9,899 bases of DNA from an uncultured Desulfobulbaceae bacterium (GTDB taxonomy: Bacteria; Desulfobacterota; Desulfobulbia; Desulfobulbales; Desulfobulbaceae). The notes under the pieces were generated by a model. That model was given only the letters and a program-made list of their open reading frames with translations. It was not told the DNA's origin and did no database searches. This document shows, in pieces, positions 1 to 7,556 of the stretch (the first letter of the stretch is position 1; every line of letters starts with the position of its first letter). The stretch is from positions 1 to 9,899 of the forward strand of contig CALZIH010000079.1 in the NCBI GenBank assembly GCA_945787305.1. The letters are read 5' to 3'. The position numbers and the translations under genes were made by a program.

Positions 1-60
1 ATCATATGTGCTGGGGGCGCTGCATATTGCCTGGAGAAGTTCGGGTTGGAGAGGCGTATC

Positions 61-1017
61 TTACAGCAGGCTGTAACAGTATACAGCGTAAGCGGAGAGA
101 AAAAGAAATCCGTGCCAGCGCTTGGTTCCGCCCTGTCTGTGCAGGATGGGAATCAGGGCAAGGGTGAAAATCAACATGGTCGGCAGGTCGCGATGGAGAA
201 GTTCCGGGGAGAGAGCAAAGGGTTTCATCATACCGGTTAAACCAAGAACCATGAACAGGTTGAACATGTTAGAGCCGATGACATTGCCGATGAGGAGACC
301 GGATTCGTTTTGGCGAAGAGCTGCAATGCTTGATGCCAGTTCAGGCAATGAGGTGCCGATGGCAGCAAGGGTAAGGCCGATGATTAATTCGCTGACTCCA
401 AAGTAACGGGCGATATCAACGGCCCCTTTGATAAAGAGGTTCGAGCCCCCGGCAAGAAATAATAGGCCGATTGCAATAAACGTTATCGCAAGCGGCATTG
501 ACATCAACTTGATCTGGGACTCCCCGGAATTTTGGTTGTTGTTGCCATTGAGGCTGTTAAGATAGATAAAAACGGTGTAGCTGATTAAAGTAATTATAAA
601 GAGAAGTCCTGCCGCTCTTGGAAACAACCCATAGCCACTGCAGAGCATCAAAATTATACTGCCGCAGGTTACAAGCAACAACTCGATCCATACTTCCTGG
701 ATTGTAAGATGGAGGGGCGCCAGCAGCGCGCAACAGCCGAGAATCAGGCCGACGTTTGCAATGTTGCTGCCGATTACATTGCCGATCATAATGTCGGGAT
801 AGCCTTGAATTGAGGCGGTCAGGCTGACAAACAGCTCCGGAACCGAGGTGCCGAAAGCGACAACTGTCAGGCCGATGATAAGTGGCTTCATTCCCAGGGC
901 TCTGGCAAGGTGCGTTGCACCTTTGACCAGGCTTTCTCCTCCGCCAACCAGCATAATCAGGCCGCCGAAAACAGCGGCAAAGGCCATGAGTATAGAGGGT
1001 GATGGTGCTTGTATCAC
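61..1017 (-). CDS. CaCA-family sodium/calcium (cation/Ca2+) antiporter, YrbG-like
   Basis: This is an inner-membrane antiporter of the Ca2+:cation antiporter superfamily, expected to exchange Ca2+ for Na+ or H+. The 318-residue protein is almost wholly hydrophobic, with about ten membrane segments. It shows the two inverted alpha-repeats that define the family. The first has GTSVPE at about residues 56-61 and GNVIGSN at 79-85. The second has GTSLPE at 221-226 and GNVIGSN at 244-250. The acidic residue in each GTSxPE (E61, E226) is the expected ion ligand. A hydrophilic Asn-rich loop at about 155-170 separates the halves. The start is GTG; it overlaps the stop of the upstream gene as GTGA and has AGGGAG eight bases before it, so translational coupling is likely. 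A later ATG (residue 11) is a less likely start. Length is normal for bacterial YrbG-type members. Ion specificity cannot be read from the sequence. Confidence 0.93.
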   Translation of the reverse strand: MIQAPSPSILMAFAAVFGGLIMLVGGGESLVKGATHLARALGMKPLIIGLTVVAFGTSVPELFVSLTASIQGYPDIMIGNVIGSNIANVGLILGCCALLAPLHLTIQEVWIELLLVTCGSIILMLCSGYGLFPRAAGLLFIITLISYTVFIYLNSLNGNNNQNSGESQIKLMSMPLAITFIAIGLLFLAGGSNLFIKGAVDIARYFGVSELIIGLTLAAIGTSLPELASSIAALRQNESGLLIGNVIGSNMFNLFMVLGLTGMMKPFALSPELLHRDLPTMLIFTLALIPILHRQGGTKRWHGFLFLSAYAVYCYSLL

Positions 1018-1742
1018 GCGGTAAACTCCCTCATCTCCGGTTCTCCCTGCAATGTGTAGGCCTTGTCAATAGTTTCCTTTAGCTCCCGCTTAATTTCTTT
1101 GTAGGGTTTTGTTTTCGGTAGAATTGGCAGGAGTTCTTCAACAGGCGGTGGTGGGGTAACCCGCATTTTTTCATCCAGTATTTCTCCGGTTTTCGGCGTC
1201 AGGCCGCCTTCCATGGCCCCGGCTTTATAAGAATCAGTTCCACCTAGCCCACGCAGAAAACCCATTATGGTGCCGAGGTCGTTTTGCTGATAAAAAAGAT
1301 TGATTTCTTCGGCAATGGTTTGTTGCTCCTCCTTGAGCTTTTCAAGGAGGGTTCTATAGCTATCGATATGATGAGTGAGCGAGAGATAGGTTTCGGTTAC
1401 CATGTTTCTGAACCTGCTTCTTCTGGTCAGGCCATGGGATCGAATGCCGGTGAAGACGCGTTTACGGATGGTCGGTGATTCGGTAAGATAGGGGTCGAAG
1501 AATAATTTCTCGCCAAGTCCGGCTACTTGAAAAAATAGATGGATAACCTTTTCATCCTTCAGTAGAATGTAGAGCCTGACGAATTCAAATCCTATTTTCT
1601 GCTCAAGTTGTTTAAAAGCGGCAATGACCTGGTTATCATAGCCCTGGATGTCCTCTTCTATAAGCTTGCGAAAGCCAAAATAGCGGTCGGCAATCTCTTT
1701 TTTCACTTCATAAGAGAGTAATTTGTCAATGTCGAGGGTCAT
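1014..1742 (-). CDS. conserved-looking soluble protein of unknown function, coupled to the antiporter gene
   Basis: I do not recognise this 242-residue protein. It has no signal peptide and no membrane segment. Residues 1-60 look helical (MTLDIDKLLSYEV start, charged helices). Residues 125-155 form a Glu/Gln/Lys-rich stretch likely to be a short coiled coil. A glycine-rich turn follows (GFLRGLGG, about 161-168). The tail has a proline run (TPPPPVEELLPILP, about 196-209) and a charged helix. The chosen ATG at 1740-1742 has GAAGG five bases upstream. The open frame continues upstream to an ATG at 1872-1874, which would add 44 residues with no recognisable character. The stop overlaps the antiporter GTG by four bases, so the two are probably one transcript. 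A role linked to the antiporter is inference from position only. Confidence 0.8.
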   Translation of the reverse strand: MTLDIDKLLSYEVKKEIADRYFGFRKLIEEDIQGYDNQVIAAFKQLEQKIGFEFVRLYILLKDEKVIHLFFQVAGLGEKLFFDPYLTESPTIRKRVFTGIRSHGLTRRSRFRNMVTETYLSLTHHIDSYRTLLEKLKEEQQTIAEEINLFYQQNDLGTIMGFLRGLGGTDSYKAGAMEGGLTPKTGEILDEKMRVTPPPPVEELLPILPKTKPYKEIKRELKETIDKAYTLQGEPEMREFTA

Positions 1743-2053
1743 TGGGCCTTCTTGTTGGTGTCCTTGCGTCCCGTGGTTGAGCACTGGTTCCAGTTTTCTG
1801 TGGCACAAGTCGACATCAACTGTAATGAATCTCAGGTGACTTGTCGATAATATTTCATAACTGTGCCGGATCATTCCACCCTGGAGGAGATAATGCGCCT
1901 GCTGCGATTTTAAATATGGATTTCGTCATTCTTGGGGTTTTGTCCAGTTATACAAATGATTATATTGTTTTTTTGAATAAGCGAACGACTAGGCGGAGTG
2001 GAGGGGGGGATTGTGGACGTATATTGTGCATTCTTTTGGGGTAAGTGTTGGTG
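1743..2053. other. divergent intergenic region between the minus-strand pair and dnaG
   Basis: About 310 bases separate the two divergent start codons, and promoters for both directions should lie here. No strong sigma-70 promoter is visible. The best plus-strand candidate is TTGTCC (1940-1945) with TATATT (1961-1966), but the 15-base spacing is short. A 7-base inverted repeat, ACAAGTC (1805-1811) and GACTTGT (1838-1844), has a 26-base spacer. Two Shine-Dalgarno-like runs point toward dnaG: GGAGGAG at 1883-1889, followed by a six-codon ORF (MRLLRF), and GGAGGGGGG at 2000-2008, before a 13-codon ORF listed separately. The minus-strand extension of the unknown gene (1743-1874) is judged non-coding. 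Confidence 0.5.
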
Positions 2054-2054
2054 A
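2013..2054 (+). CDS. candidate 13-codon leader ORF overlapping the dnaG start
   Basis: A GTG at 2013-2015 lies eight bases after GGAGG (2000-2004). It opens a short frame reading MDVYCAFFWGKCW and ends with TGA at 2052-2054. That TGA shares its A with the proposed dnaG ATG at 2054 (TGATG), an arrangement typical of translational coupling. The peptide is rich in aromatic residues and Cys and is unlikely to have a function of its own. If real, translating it would deliver ribosomes to dnaG, whose own Shine-Dalgarno sequence is poor. A TTG at 2011 opens another short frame from the same site, ending at 2061. This rests on sequence layout only. Confidence 0.35.
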   Translation: MDVYCAFFWGKCW

Positions 2055-3868
2055 TGGATAACTTTCAGGCACAGTCTGAAGTGAAAAACAGGGTCCGCGA
2101 GAGTACCGATATTGTTCGGATTGTCGGCGAGAGCGTTGAGCTGAAGAAGGCCGGGGCCAACTATATAGGTCTCTGTCCCTTTCATGCGGAAAAAACACCA
2201 TCTTTTTCCGTAAATCCAGGCCGGCAGTTTTTTCACTGTTTCGGTTGCGGTGAATCGGGTGATGTTTTTTCTTTTATGATGAAGCACCATCGGCTTAATT
2301 TCCCCGAAGCCTTAAAAGAACTGGCTCGAAGGGCAGGTATTGAGCTTCCTGAACGTACACTGAGTGGGGCGGAACAAGAACGTCTCCGGCAGCGTGAGCG
2401 CTTGTATGTTGTAAATGAGGCCGCAGCACTTTTATTTCAGAACGTTTTGGCAGAGTCACCTTTGGCTGAACCTGCAACCAACTATCTCAGGGATCGTGGA
2501 ATTCCCGATGATGCAAAGAAAACGTATCGTTTGGGTTACGCACCTGCGCCGGAGAATGCAGGGTGGAATTTTCTTACAGGCTTGTTGGTAAAACAGGGGC
2601 TGGCCATTGCCGACATCGAACGGGCGGGGCTTGCGGTGAAAAAAGAGCACGGCGGCTACTATGATCGATTTCGTGATCGCGTTCTCTTTCCCATTTTCGA
2701 CATGAGTGGAAGAGTGGTGGCCTTTGGCGGCAGGATTCTTGGGGATGGCAAGCCAAAGTATATGAACTCACCGGAAAGCCTTGTTTTTGATAAAAGTCGC
2801 CTGCTTTTTGGCCTGTACCAGCACAGGGAAGCTATTAGAAAGCAGCGTAGGGCTCTTGTGGTTGAAGGTAATTTTGACCTCCTCTCCCTTGCCGTGCACG
2901 GGGTAGACAATGTAGTTGCCCCACTCGGAACCTCCTTGACCAGGCAGCATGTCCGTTCTTTACGGGGGTACTGTGAAGAAGTGCTGTTGCTTTTTGACGG
3001 AGATGCTGCCGGGCTCAAGGCGGCCATGCGATCTGTGCCGTTTTTTCTTGCTGAGCAGGTGGAGGCGCGGGTGGCATTGCTACCGGAAGGACATGATCCC
3101 GACACATTGATTCGATTAAAAGGCGTCAATGGGATTGAAGACCTGGTCGAACATGCACTGGGATTACCGGAATTTGTTTTTAATACACTGGTTAAACAGT
3201 ATGGCCTGACCTTAAGCGGTAAAAACCGTATTGTTGATGAACTGCAGCCCTTGTTAAAAGCCGGCGATGCTGCTCAACGTTCGCTAATGGTAGCTCATTT
3301 TAGTGAAAAACTGGGTGTATCTCCTGATAAGATGTTGATGTCTGCAGTTAAGGTATCCACCAGGGAACAGGTTGTCGCGGATGGGCAGGGCCGATCACCT
3401 TTTGAACGCTTATCCCGTCAGCAGAGACAATTGGCTGATTTTCTCCTTCTCTACCCCGAGTATCTTGATGATCTGTTGGCTGCAGGCCTTGAGACTGTGG
3501 TGTCAGAGTCCATTCTCGCGGATCTTATACGTTTTCTGCAAGAGAGAAAAGCTGCGGGTGACTGTACGCCGGAAGCAGTTTTCACGGCTCTTGCCGATGG
3601 CGCAGAGCGTGCGTATGTTGCCGAACTGTTCATGCGTACCGCAGGAGATGCGGCGATGGATGAAGCCCGGCAGCGGGAGATGTGTGATGAACTTGTCTAT
3701 TGGCTGGGGCAACAAAACAGGCAACAGGATGAGGCCGGCCTGCTGCAACAGATCAGAGAGGCGCAGATGGCTGGGCAACAAGGGGAATTGATGAAATTGT
3801 TGAAGCGGAAGCAGGAATATGGAAGAAAAAGAACGGAATTTTACGATAACATGTTGAAAAAAGAATAA
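2054..3868 (+). CDS. dnaG: DNA primase DnaG
   Basis: This is the replicative primase, which makes RNA primers for Okazaki fragments and works with the DnaB helicase. From the ATG at 2054 it has 604 residues, a normal length. The N-terminal CHC2 zinc-binding domain shows C41-P-F-H44 and C62-F-G-C65. The RNA polymerase core follows, with the TOPRIM domain carrying the acidic residues in VEGNFD (E271) and FDGDAAG (D315, D317). The region after about 450 is charged and helical, as expected for the DnaB-interacting domain. In-frame GTG (2045), TTG (2048) and GTG (2051) codons precede the ATG. GGGG at 2038-2041 is 12 bases from the ATG and only weakly placed, so the exact start is uncertain by up to three residues. 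rpoD lies 153 bases downstream, the usual macromolecular-synthesis pairing. Confidence 0.97.
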   Translation: MDNFQAQSEVKNRVRESTDIVRIVGESVELKKAGANYIGLCPFHAEKTPSFSVNPGRQFFHCFGCGESGDVFSFMMKHHRLNFPEALKELARRAGIELPERTLSGAEQERLRQRERLYVVNEAAALLFQNVLAESPLAEPATNYLRDRGIPDDAKKTYRLGYAPAPENAGWNFLTGLLVKQGLAIADIERAGLAVKKEHGGYYDRFRDRVLFPIFDMSGRVVAFGGRILGDGKPKYMNSPESLVFDKSRLLFGLYQHREAIRKQRRALVVEGNFDLLSLAVHGVDNVVAPLGTSLTRQHVRSLRGYCEEVLLLFDGDAAGLKAAMRSVPFFLAEQVEARVALLPEGHDPDTLIRLKGVNGIEDLVEHALGLPEFVFNTLVKQYGLTLSGKNRIVDELQPLLKAGDAAQRSLMVAHFSEKLGVSPDKMLMSAVKVSTREQVVADGQGRSPFERLSRQQRQLADFLLLYPEYLDDLLAAGLETVVSESILADLIRFLQERKAAGDCTPEAVFTALADGAERAYVAELFMRTAGDAAMDEARQREMCDELVYWLGQQNRQQDEAGLLQQIREAQMAGQQGELMKLLKRKQEYGRKRTEFYDNMLKKE

Positions 3869-4021
3869 ATACTGGTACATTACAAATATGTATTCTGTGT
3901 GATGGGTGTGAGCTAGAGTTCTAACTTCCTTTACTTATAGAATATTTTCGTTTTCTATCTCGTTGAGGGGCGGTTTGCTCTGTGTTGTTAGTTGTGTTTA
4001 CGCTATCCAATGGGGGAGGGG

Positions 4022-5629
4022 ATGGGTTCAAAAAATTCGCATTTTGAAATGGAAGCAGGTGACGACCATGATATGTGTACTGATGATTTGGCGGAAGAAA
4101 TGCTAGGCGATGATAGCGATGGTGTAAACGACGAGCTTACTGCAGAGGCTAAAGAGCGGCGCAGGAAGGGTGATCGACGAGCAGGTCGTGATCGGCGAAA
4201 AAATGAAAACCGCCGCGTGGGAACAAGTATAGATCCCATGAATATCTATCTTCGTGAAATGGGCAGTCAATCACTTCTCAGCCATGAAGAGGAGATTGAG
4301 CTTGCCCGTTTGGTGGAAGAGGGGGAAACAAGGGTCCAGCGTGCAGTCTTACGGGTTACGCCGGGTATTGCAGCCTTGAATGATCTCGCGGATAAGCTCT
4401 TGGCCGGTAAGGTGCGCATTGGCACTGTGTTACGTGGTGTATCTGAAAACGATGAAAAATCTCTGACTGGTATCAAAAACAATTTTCTTCAGCAGATTGA
4501 ACAAGCCAATGTTCTTGACGACCGCCGCAGCCAGCTGTTTCTTGAGTTGAAGAAAGTCGCCGGTATTCAACCCGATCAGGATAGGCTGGTTCAAGAAATT
4601 CGTAAGGTGGGTGAAGAGATTTCGACGCTTTTTGCAGAGCATCGTCTGTGTTCCAAGGGAATCTTGTCAGTTGCCGATGCCGTGAATGAGCTGAGTTTGA
4701 AATTCAAAAAGGTGAAGATCGTAGCCCAGCAACGGCAAATGCTGGCTATACGTCGTCAAGGATCGGAGCTGGGCGCCAAAGCAGCTGTAACCCCTGAAGA
4801 TATTGAGCAGCATATTGCCTTGGAGCTCGCCGAAACACTAGGTGTTTGTAATCAAGGCCTTGATGATGTTCTGGGGGATATAGAGCTTGGCAGAGAGATG
4901 GCAAAGCAGGCAAAGGAGGCCCTAGTCCGCTCAAACCTACGTCTGGTTATCTCGGTGTCTAAAAAATTTCTGAACCGTGGCTTGCAGCTTCCGGATTTGA
5001 TTCAAGAAGGCAACATCGGTCTGATGAAGGCCGTAGAGAAATATGATTATACCAGGGGATATAAGTTTTCGACCTATGCTACCTGGTGGATCAGGCAGGC
5101 AATAACCCGCGGTATCGCCGATCAGGGCCGAACTATTCGTCTACCCGTGCATATGATTGAAACGATTAATCGTATGTTGCGATATTCTAAGGATTTTCAG
5201 CGGTTGGAGAGTCGAGAGCCCACCCCGGACGAGTTAGCCGAACAGCTAGGGACCGAAGTTGAAAAAGTACATATGGCCCTCAAAACAGCTAAAGACGCCA
5301 TTTCTCTTGATGCACCGGTGGGTGACGAAGAAGATACCTTGTTAAGTGATTTTGTTGAGGATCATGTCCATCCTGATCCCCAGGACGCCTCAGTGACCGA
5401 GAGTCTCAAACGTTGCCTGTGCAAAGTGATGGATTCACTGTCGCCCAGAGAAGCAAAGGTGCTTCGGATGCGCTACGGAATTGAAGTTGGCTGTGATCAT
5501 ACCCTAGAAGAAGTGGGACAGTGTTTTGCAGTGACCCGTGAACGGATCCGACAGATCGAGGCCCAGGCGATCAAGAAGTTAAGGCATCCAACCAGGAGTA
5601 GTGAACTCTCTTCCTTTATGACCGATTAG
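4022..5629 (+). CDS. rpoD: primary-type RNA polymerase sigma factor (sigma-70, RpoD)
   Basis: This is a group 1-like sigma factor that directs RNA polymerase to -10/-35 promoters. From the ATG at 4022 it has 535 residues. Region 1.2 begins at about 71 (DPMNIYLREMG). A long non-conserved region spans about 105-300. Regions 2.1-2.4 run from NLRLVISVSKKF (about 304) through STYATWWIRQAITRG (about 350). Region 3.0 keeps HMIET, which contacts extended -10 elements. The region 4.2 helix-turn-helix (TLEEVGQCFAVTRERIRQIEAQA) starts at about 493. Region 1.1 is not recognisable. Instead there is an acidic segment (about 10-40) and an Arg-rich one (about 45-65, with GDRRAGRDRR). Start choice: ATG 4022 has GGAGG only two bases upstream, and ATG 4010 (539 residues) or TTG 3992 (545 residues) are possible. 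The 153-base gap from dnaG shows an AT-rich 6-base stem (ATAGAA 3937-3942 with TTCTAT 3953-3958) but no clear promoter or terminator. Confidence 0.93.
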   Translation: MGSKNSHFEMEAGDDHDMCTDDLAEEMLGDDSDGVNDELTAEAKERRRKGDRRAGRDRRKNENRRVGTSIDPMNIYLREMGSQSLLSHEEEIELARLVEEGETRVQRAVLRVTPGIAALNDLADKLLAGKVRIGTVLRGVSENDEKSLTGIKNNFLQQIEQANVLDDRRSQLFLELKKVAGIQPDQDRLVQEIRKVGEEISTLFAEHRLCSKGILSVADAVNELSLKFKKVKIVAQQRQMLAIRRQGSELGAKAAVTPEDIEQHIALELAETLGVCNQGLDDVLGDIELGREMAKQAKEALVRSNLRLVISVSKKFLNRGLQLPDLIQEGNIGLMKAVEKYDYTRGYKFSTYATWWIRQAITRGIADQGRTIRLPVHMIETINRMLRYSKDFQRLESREPTPDELAEQLGTEVEKVHMALKTAKDAISLDAPVGDEEDTLLSDFVEDHVHPDPQDASVTESLKRCLCKVMDSLSPREAKVLRMRYGIEVGCDHTLEEVGQCFAVTRERIRQIEAQAIKKLRHPTRSSELSSFMTD

Positions 5630-5642
5630 CAGCTGTCGGGTC

Positions 5643-6752
5643 GTGTATATCTGTAACACGGCCCTGGAGTGGCTGGCGCTGGCCTATATGCCGGGTGTGG
5701 GGAGCACAACCTTATGCCGCCTTGGTCAGCGCTATGGAGAACCTTCTGCTATACTTGCTGCCGTCGGCAGTGATAGTGATATCAGTCCCCGTCTCGCCCG
5801 AATCCTATCGGACCAACAGCACTACCGTGATGCGAAAAGACGGGCGGAACAACAGCTTGACTGTTTGTATCGCGCCCGAGTCTCTCTTCTTTGTTTTGAC
5901 GATCCCTCTTATCCCGAGCAGCTTCGTGTGCTTGCCGACCCTCCTGTATTCCTCTTTTATCGTGGAAATTTGCCCTGCTTGCTCAATCCATCTGTTGCCA
6001 TTGTCGGTTCCCGAACCGCAACGTCCTATGGTCGAGATGTTAGTCGTCAACTTGCGGTAGGGCTTGCTCAATGCGGAGTCCTTGTTGTTTCCGGAGTTGC
6101 CCTGGGTATTGATGCGCATGCCCATCGAGGGGCATTGTCTGCAGGGGGGCTGACCGCTGGTGTTCTTGGCTGTGGCATAGATGTCACATACCCTCGTGAA
6201 CATGAAAGGTTATATCGGGAAATTGCCGAAAACGGCATCCTGCTCAGCGAGTATCCCTGCGGTACCCGACCCGACGGTTTCAGGTTCCCGGCACGAAATC
6301 GCATTATCAGCGGTTTGGCCCTGGGTGTTGTGGTTGTTGAGGCAAGTTTGAAATCCGGTTCCCTGATTACTGCCCGTTTAGCCTTGGATCAGGGGCGAGA
6401 GGTTTTTGCCGTGCCAGGGCGCATAGATTCGGCAAAAAGCAGAGGCGCCCATATCCTCCTGCAGCAGGGCGCGCACCTGGTGCAGACGGTCGATGATATA
6501 GTCAATGAGCTTGGTCTTGCATCCGGGCCGCATGGTATTCAGTCAAACTCTATGGATGCGGCACCTGTTGCCGGGGCTGAGGAGCAGCGTGTGCTCGACA
6601 GCCTTGATGTGTATCCGGTTGATATCGATACCATCATGCGGGTGACAGGTTTAGAGGTTGGTAAAGTTCTCAATCTTCTCCTCCAGCTTGAACTCAAGGG
6701 GCTGGTGCGCCAGCAGCCTGGACAGATGTATGAAAAGGTTGCGATTAGTTAA
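5643..6752 (+). CDS. dprA: DNA-processing protein DprA/Smf
   Basis: DprA binds incoming single-stranded DNA in the cytoplasm and loads RecA during natural transformation. It is also widespread in bacteria not known to be competent. The 369-residue protein has a helical N-terminal region with the helix-hairpin-like stretch LAYMPGVGSTTL (about 13-24). The Rossmann-like DprA domain carries VAIVGSRTATSYGRD (about 118-132), SGVALGIDAHAH (about 150-161), FPARNRIISGL (about 214-224), SGSLITAR (about 238-245) and VPGR. A C-terminal winged-helix domain (about 310-365, EEQRVLDSL through LELKGLVRQQPG) completes it. The start is GTG, 13 bases after the rpoD stop, with only a weak GGG upstream. It was chosen because the next in-frame start, ATG 5688, would cut into the conserved N-terminal motif. 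It is very likely co-transcribed with rpoD. Confidence 0.95.
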   Translation: MYICNTALEWLALAYMPGVGSTTLCRLGQRYGEPSAILAAVGSDSDISPRLARILSDQQHYRDAKRRAEQQLDCLYRARVSLLCFDDPSYPEQLRVLADPPVFLFYRGNLPCLLNPSVAIVGSRTATSYGRDVSRQLAVGLAQCGVLVVSGVALGIDAHAHRGALSAGGLTAGVLGCGIDVTYPREHERLYREIAENGILLSEYPCGTRPDGFRFPARNRIISGLALGVVVVEASLKSGSLITARLALDQGREVFAVPGRIDSAKSRGAHILLQQGAHLVQTVDDIVNELGLASGPHGIQSNSMDAAPVAGAEEQRVLDSLDVYPVDIDTIMRVTGLEVGKVLNLLLQLELKGLVRQQPGQMYEKVAIS

Positions 6753-6767
6753 TGGCTCAAGTAAAAA

Positions 6768-6860
6768 ATGATGCATATCTTTGGTTTGCCTTTTCGCCTG
6801 TTTCCCCTCACTGAAAACGGTAAGCTGTTTAGTCAATTTTACAATCGGATAACACCATGA
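6768..6860 (+). CDS. candidate 30-codon ORF overlapping the rpe start
   Basis: The gap between dprA and rpe holds an open frame from ATG 6768 (or the adjacent ATG 6771) to TGA 6858-6860. It overlaps the rpe ATG at 6857 as ATGA. The peptide starts MMHIFGLPFRLFPL and ends FSQFYNRITP. No Shine-Dalgarno sequence precedes it; the upstream bases are A-rich. The rpe gene itself has only CGGAT upstream, so coupling to an upstream frame would make sense. An open stretch of this length in one frame is not rare by chance, so the call is weak. Confidence 0.2.
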   Translation: MMHIFGLPFRLFPLTENGKLFSQFYNRITP

Positions 6861-7528
6861 ATTCAATGATGATCGCCCCCTCGATACTTTCTGCGGATTT
6901 TTCCCGTCTTGGCCAGGAGATCCAAGCCGTTGAACAAGCCGGAGCCGAGGTTATCCATGTCGACGTAATGGATGGCCATTTTGTTCCCAACATTACCATC
7001 GGCCCATTGGTGGTCCGTGCGGTTCGACAGATAACGGAGTTACCGGTAGATGTCCATTTGATGATCAGCGACCCGGATCGATACCTGCAGGATTTTGCCG
7101 AGGCCGGGGCTGACTGGATAACTGTTCATGTTGAGGCCTGTGCACACCTGCATCGAACGATCAGTTATATAAAGGATCTTGGAAAAAAGGCCGGGGCAGT
7201 ACTGAATCCGGCCACCTCGCTTTCAACCTTGGAGTATGTCCTGGCCGATGTGGATCTTGTCATGTTAATGAGTGTTAATCCCGGGTTTGGCGGACAATCC
7301 TTTATCCCCTCATCCCTGGAGAAAATACGACAGTTGCGCAAACAGCTGGATCAGGTCAATCCCAGGGCAGGAATTGAAATTGACGGTGGCGTCAGCACGG
7401 CAACCATTGCTGAAATCGCCGCCGCAGGCGCGAATATTTTCGTTGCCGGTTCAGCAATTTATGGACAGGAAGAGTATTCAGGAGTGATTGCTGAGTTGAA
7501 AGAGTTGGCCGGATTTACCGGATCTTGA
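6857..7528 (+). CDS. rpe: ribulose-phosphate 3-epimerase
   Basis: Rpe interconverts ribulose 5-phosphate and xylulose 5-phosphate in the cytosolic pentose phosphate pathway. The 223-residue protein has normal length and a TIM-barrel pattern. The metal and catalytic residues are all in place: H34 and D36 in HVDVMDGHFVPNITIG, H67 in DVHLMI, and D176 in IEIDGGVS. D36 and D176 are the expected acid-base pair. The phosphate-binding loops NPGFGGQ (141-147) and AGSAIYG (197-203) are intact. The start is ATG 6857; ATG 6866 and 6869 are in-frame alternatives, but only the first has a (weak) CGGAT seven bases upstream. It lies 104 bases after dprA and 28 bases before pgi, and pairs functionally with pgi. 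Confidence 0.97.
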   Translation: MNSMMIAPSILSADFSRLGQEIQAVEQAGAEVIHVDVMDGHFVPNITIGPLVVRAVRQITELPVDVHLMISDPDRYLQDFAEAGADWITVHVEACAHLHRTISYIKDLGKKAGAVLNPATSLSTLEYVLADVDLVMLMSVNPGFGGQSFIPSSLEKIRQLRKQLDQVNPRAGIEIDGGVSTATIAEIAAAGANIFVAGSAIYGQEEYSGVIAELKELAGFTGS

Positions 7529-7544
7529 TTTGGAAGGCAACCTG

Positions 7545-7551
7545 AAGGAGG
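7545..7551 (+). promoter_or_regulatory. Shine-Dalgarno sequence of pgi
   Basis: AAGGAGG lies five bases before the ATG at 7557. It settles the pgi start in favour of that ATG over the in-frame TTG at 7530, which would place the ribosome site inside the coding region. Confidence 0.85.
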
Positions 7552-7556
7552 AAGGC

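Noticed and set aside
1801..1816. TGGCAC resembling the -24 element of a sigma-54 promoter
   Set aside because: The expected TTGC at the -12 position is absent (GACAT is there), and no suitable plus-strand start follows closely.
1743..1874. 44-residue N-terminal extension of the unknown minus-strand protein
   Set aside because: The extension has no clear domain character, and the internal ATG at 1740-1742 has a better ribosome site (GAAGG at five bases).
1841..2044. 67-codon plus-strand frame ending just before dnaG
   Set aside because: It starts at TTG or at an ATG (1917) without a ribosome site, and the translation looks like random intergenic sequence.
2659..3129. 156-residue minus-strand open frame inside dnaG
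   Set aside because: It is Ser/Arg/Thr-rich, has no family features and lies wholly opposite the TOPRIM part of dnaG. It is a shadow frame.
3937..3958. AT-rich hairpin ATAGAA/TTCTAT between dnaG and rpoD as a terminator
   Set aside because: The stem is six mostly A-T pairs with a ten-base loop and no following T-run, too weak for an intrinsic terminator.
4172..4193. Inverted repeat GATC-g-ACGA / TCGT-GATC
   Set aside because: It falls in the rpoD codons for the repeated DRR and RDRR residues, so the amino-acid repeat explains it, and no T-run follows.
5695..6203. Open frames of 121 (plus) and 132 (minus) residues inside dprA
   Set aside because: Both overlap well-conserved DprA motifs in other frames and show no recognisable domain.
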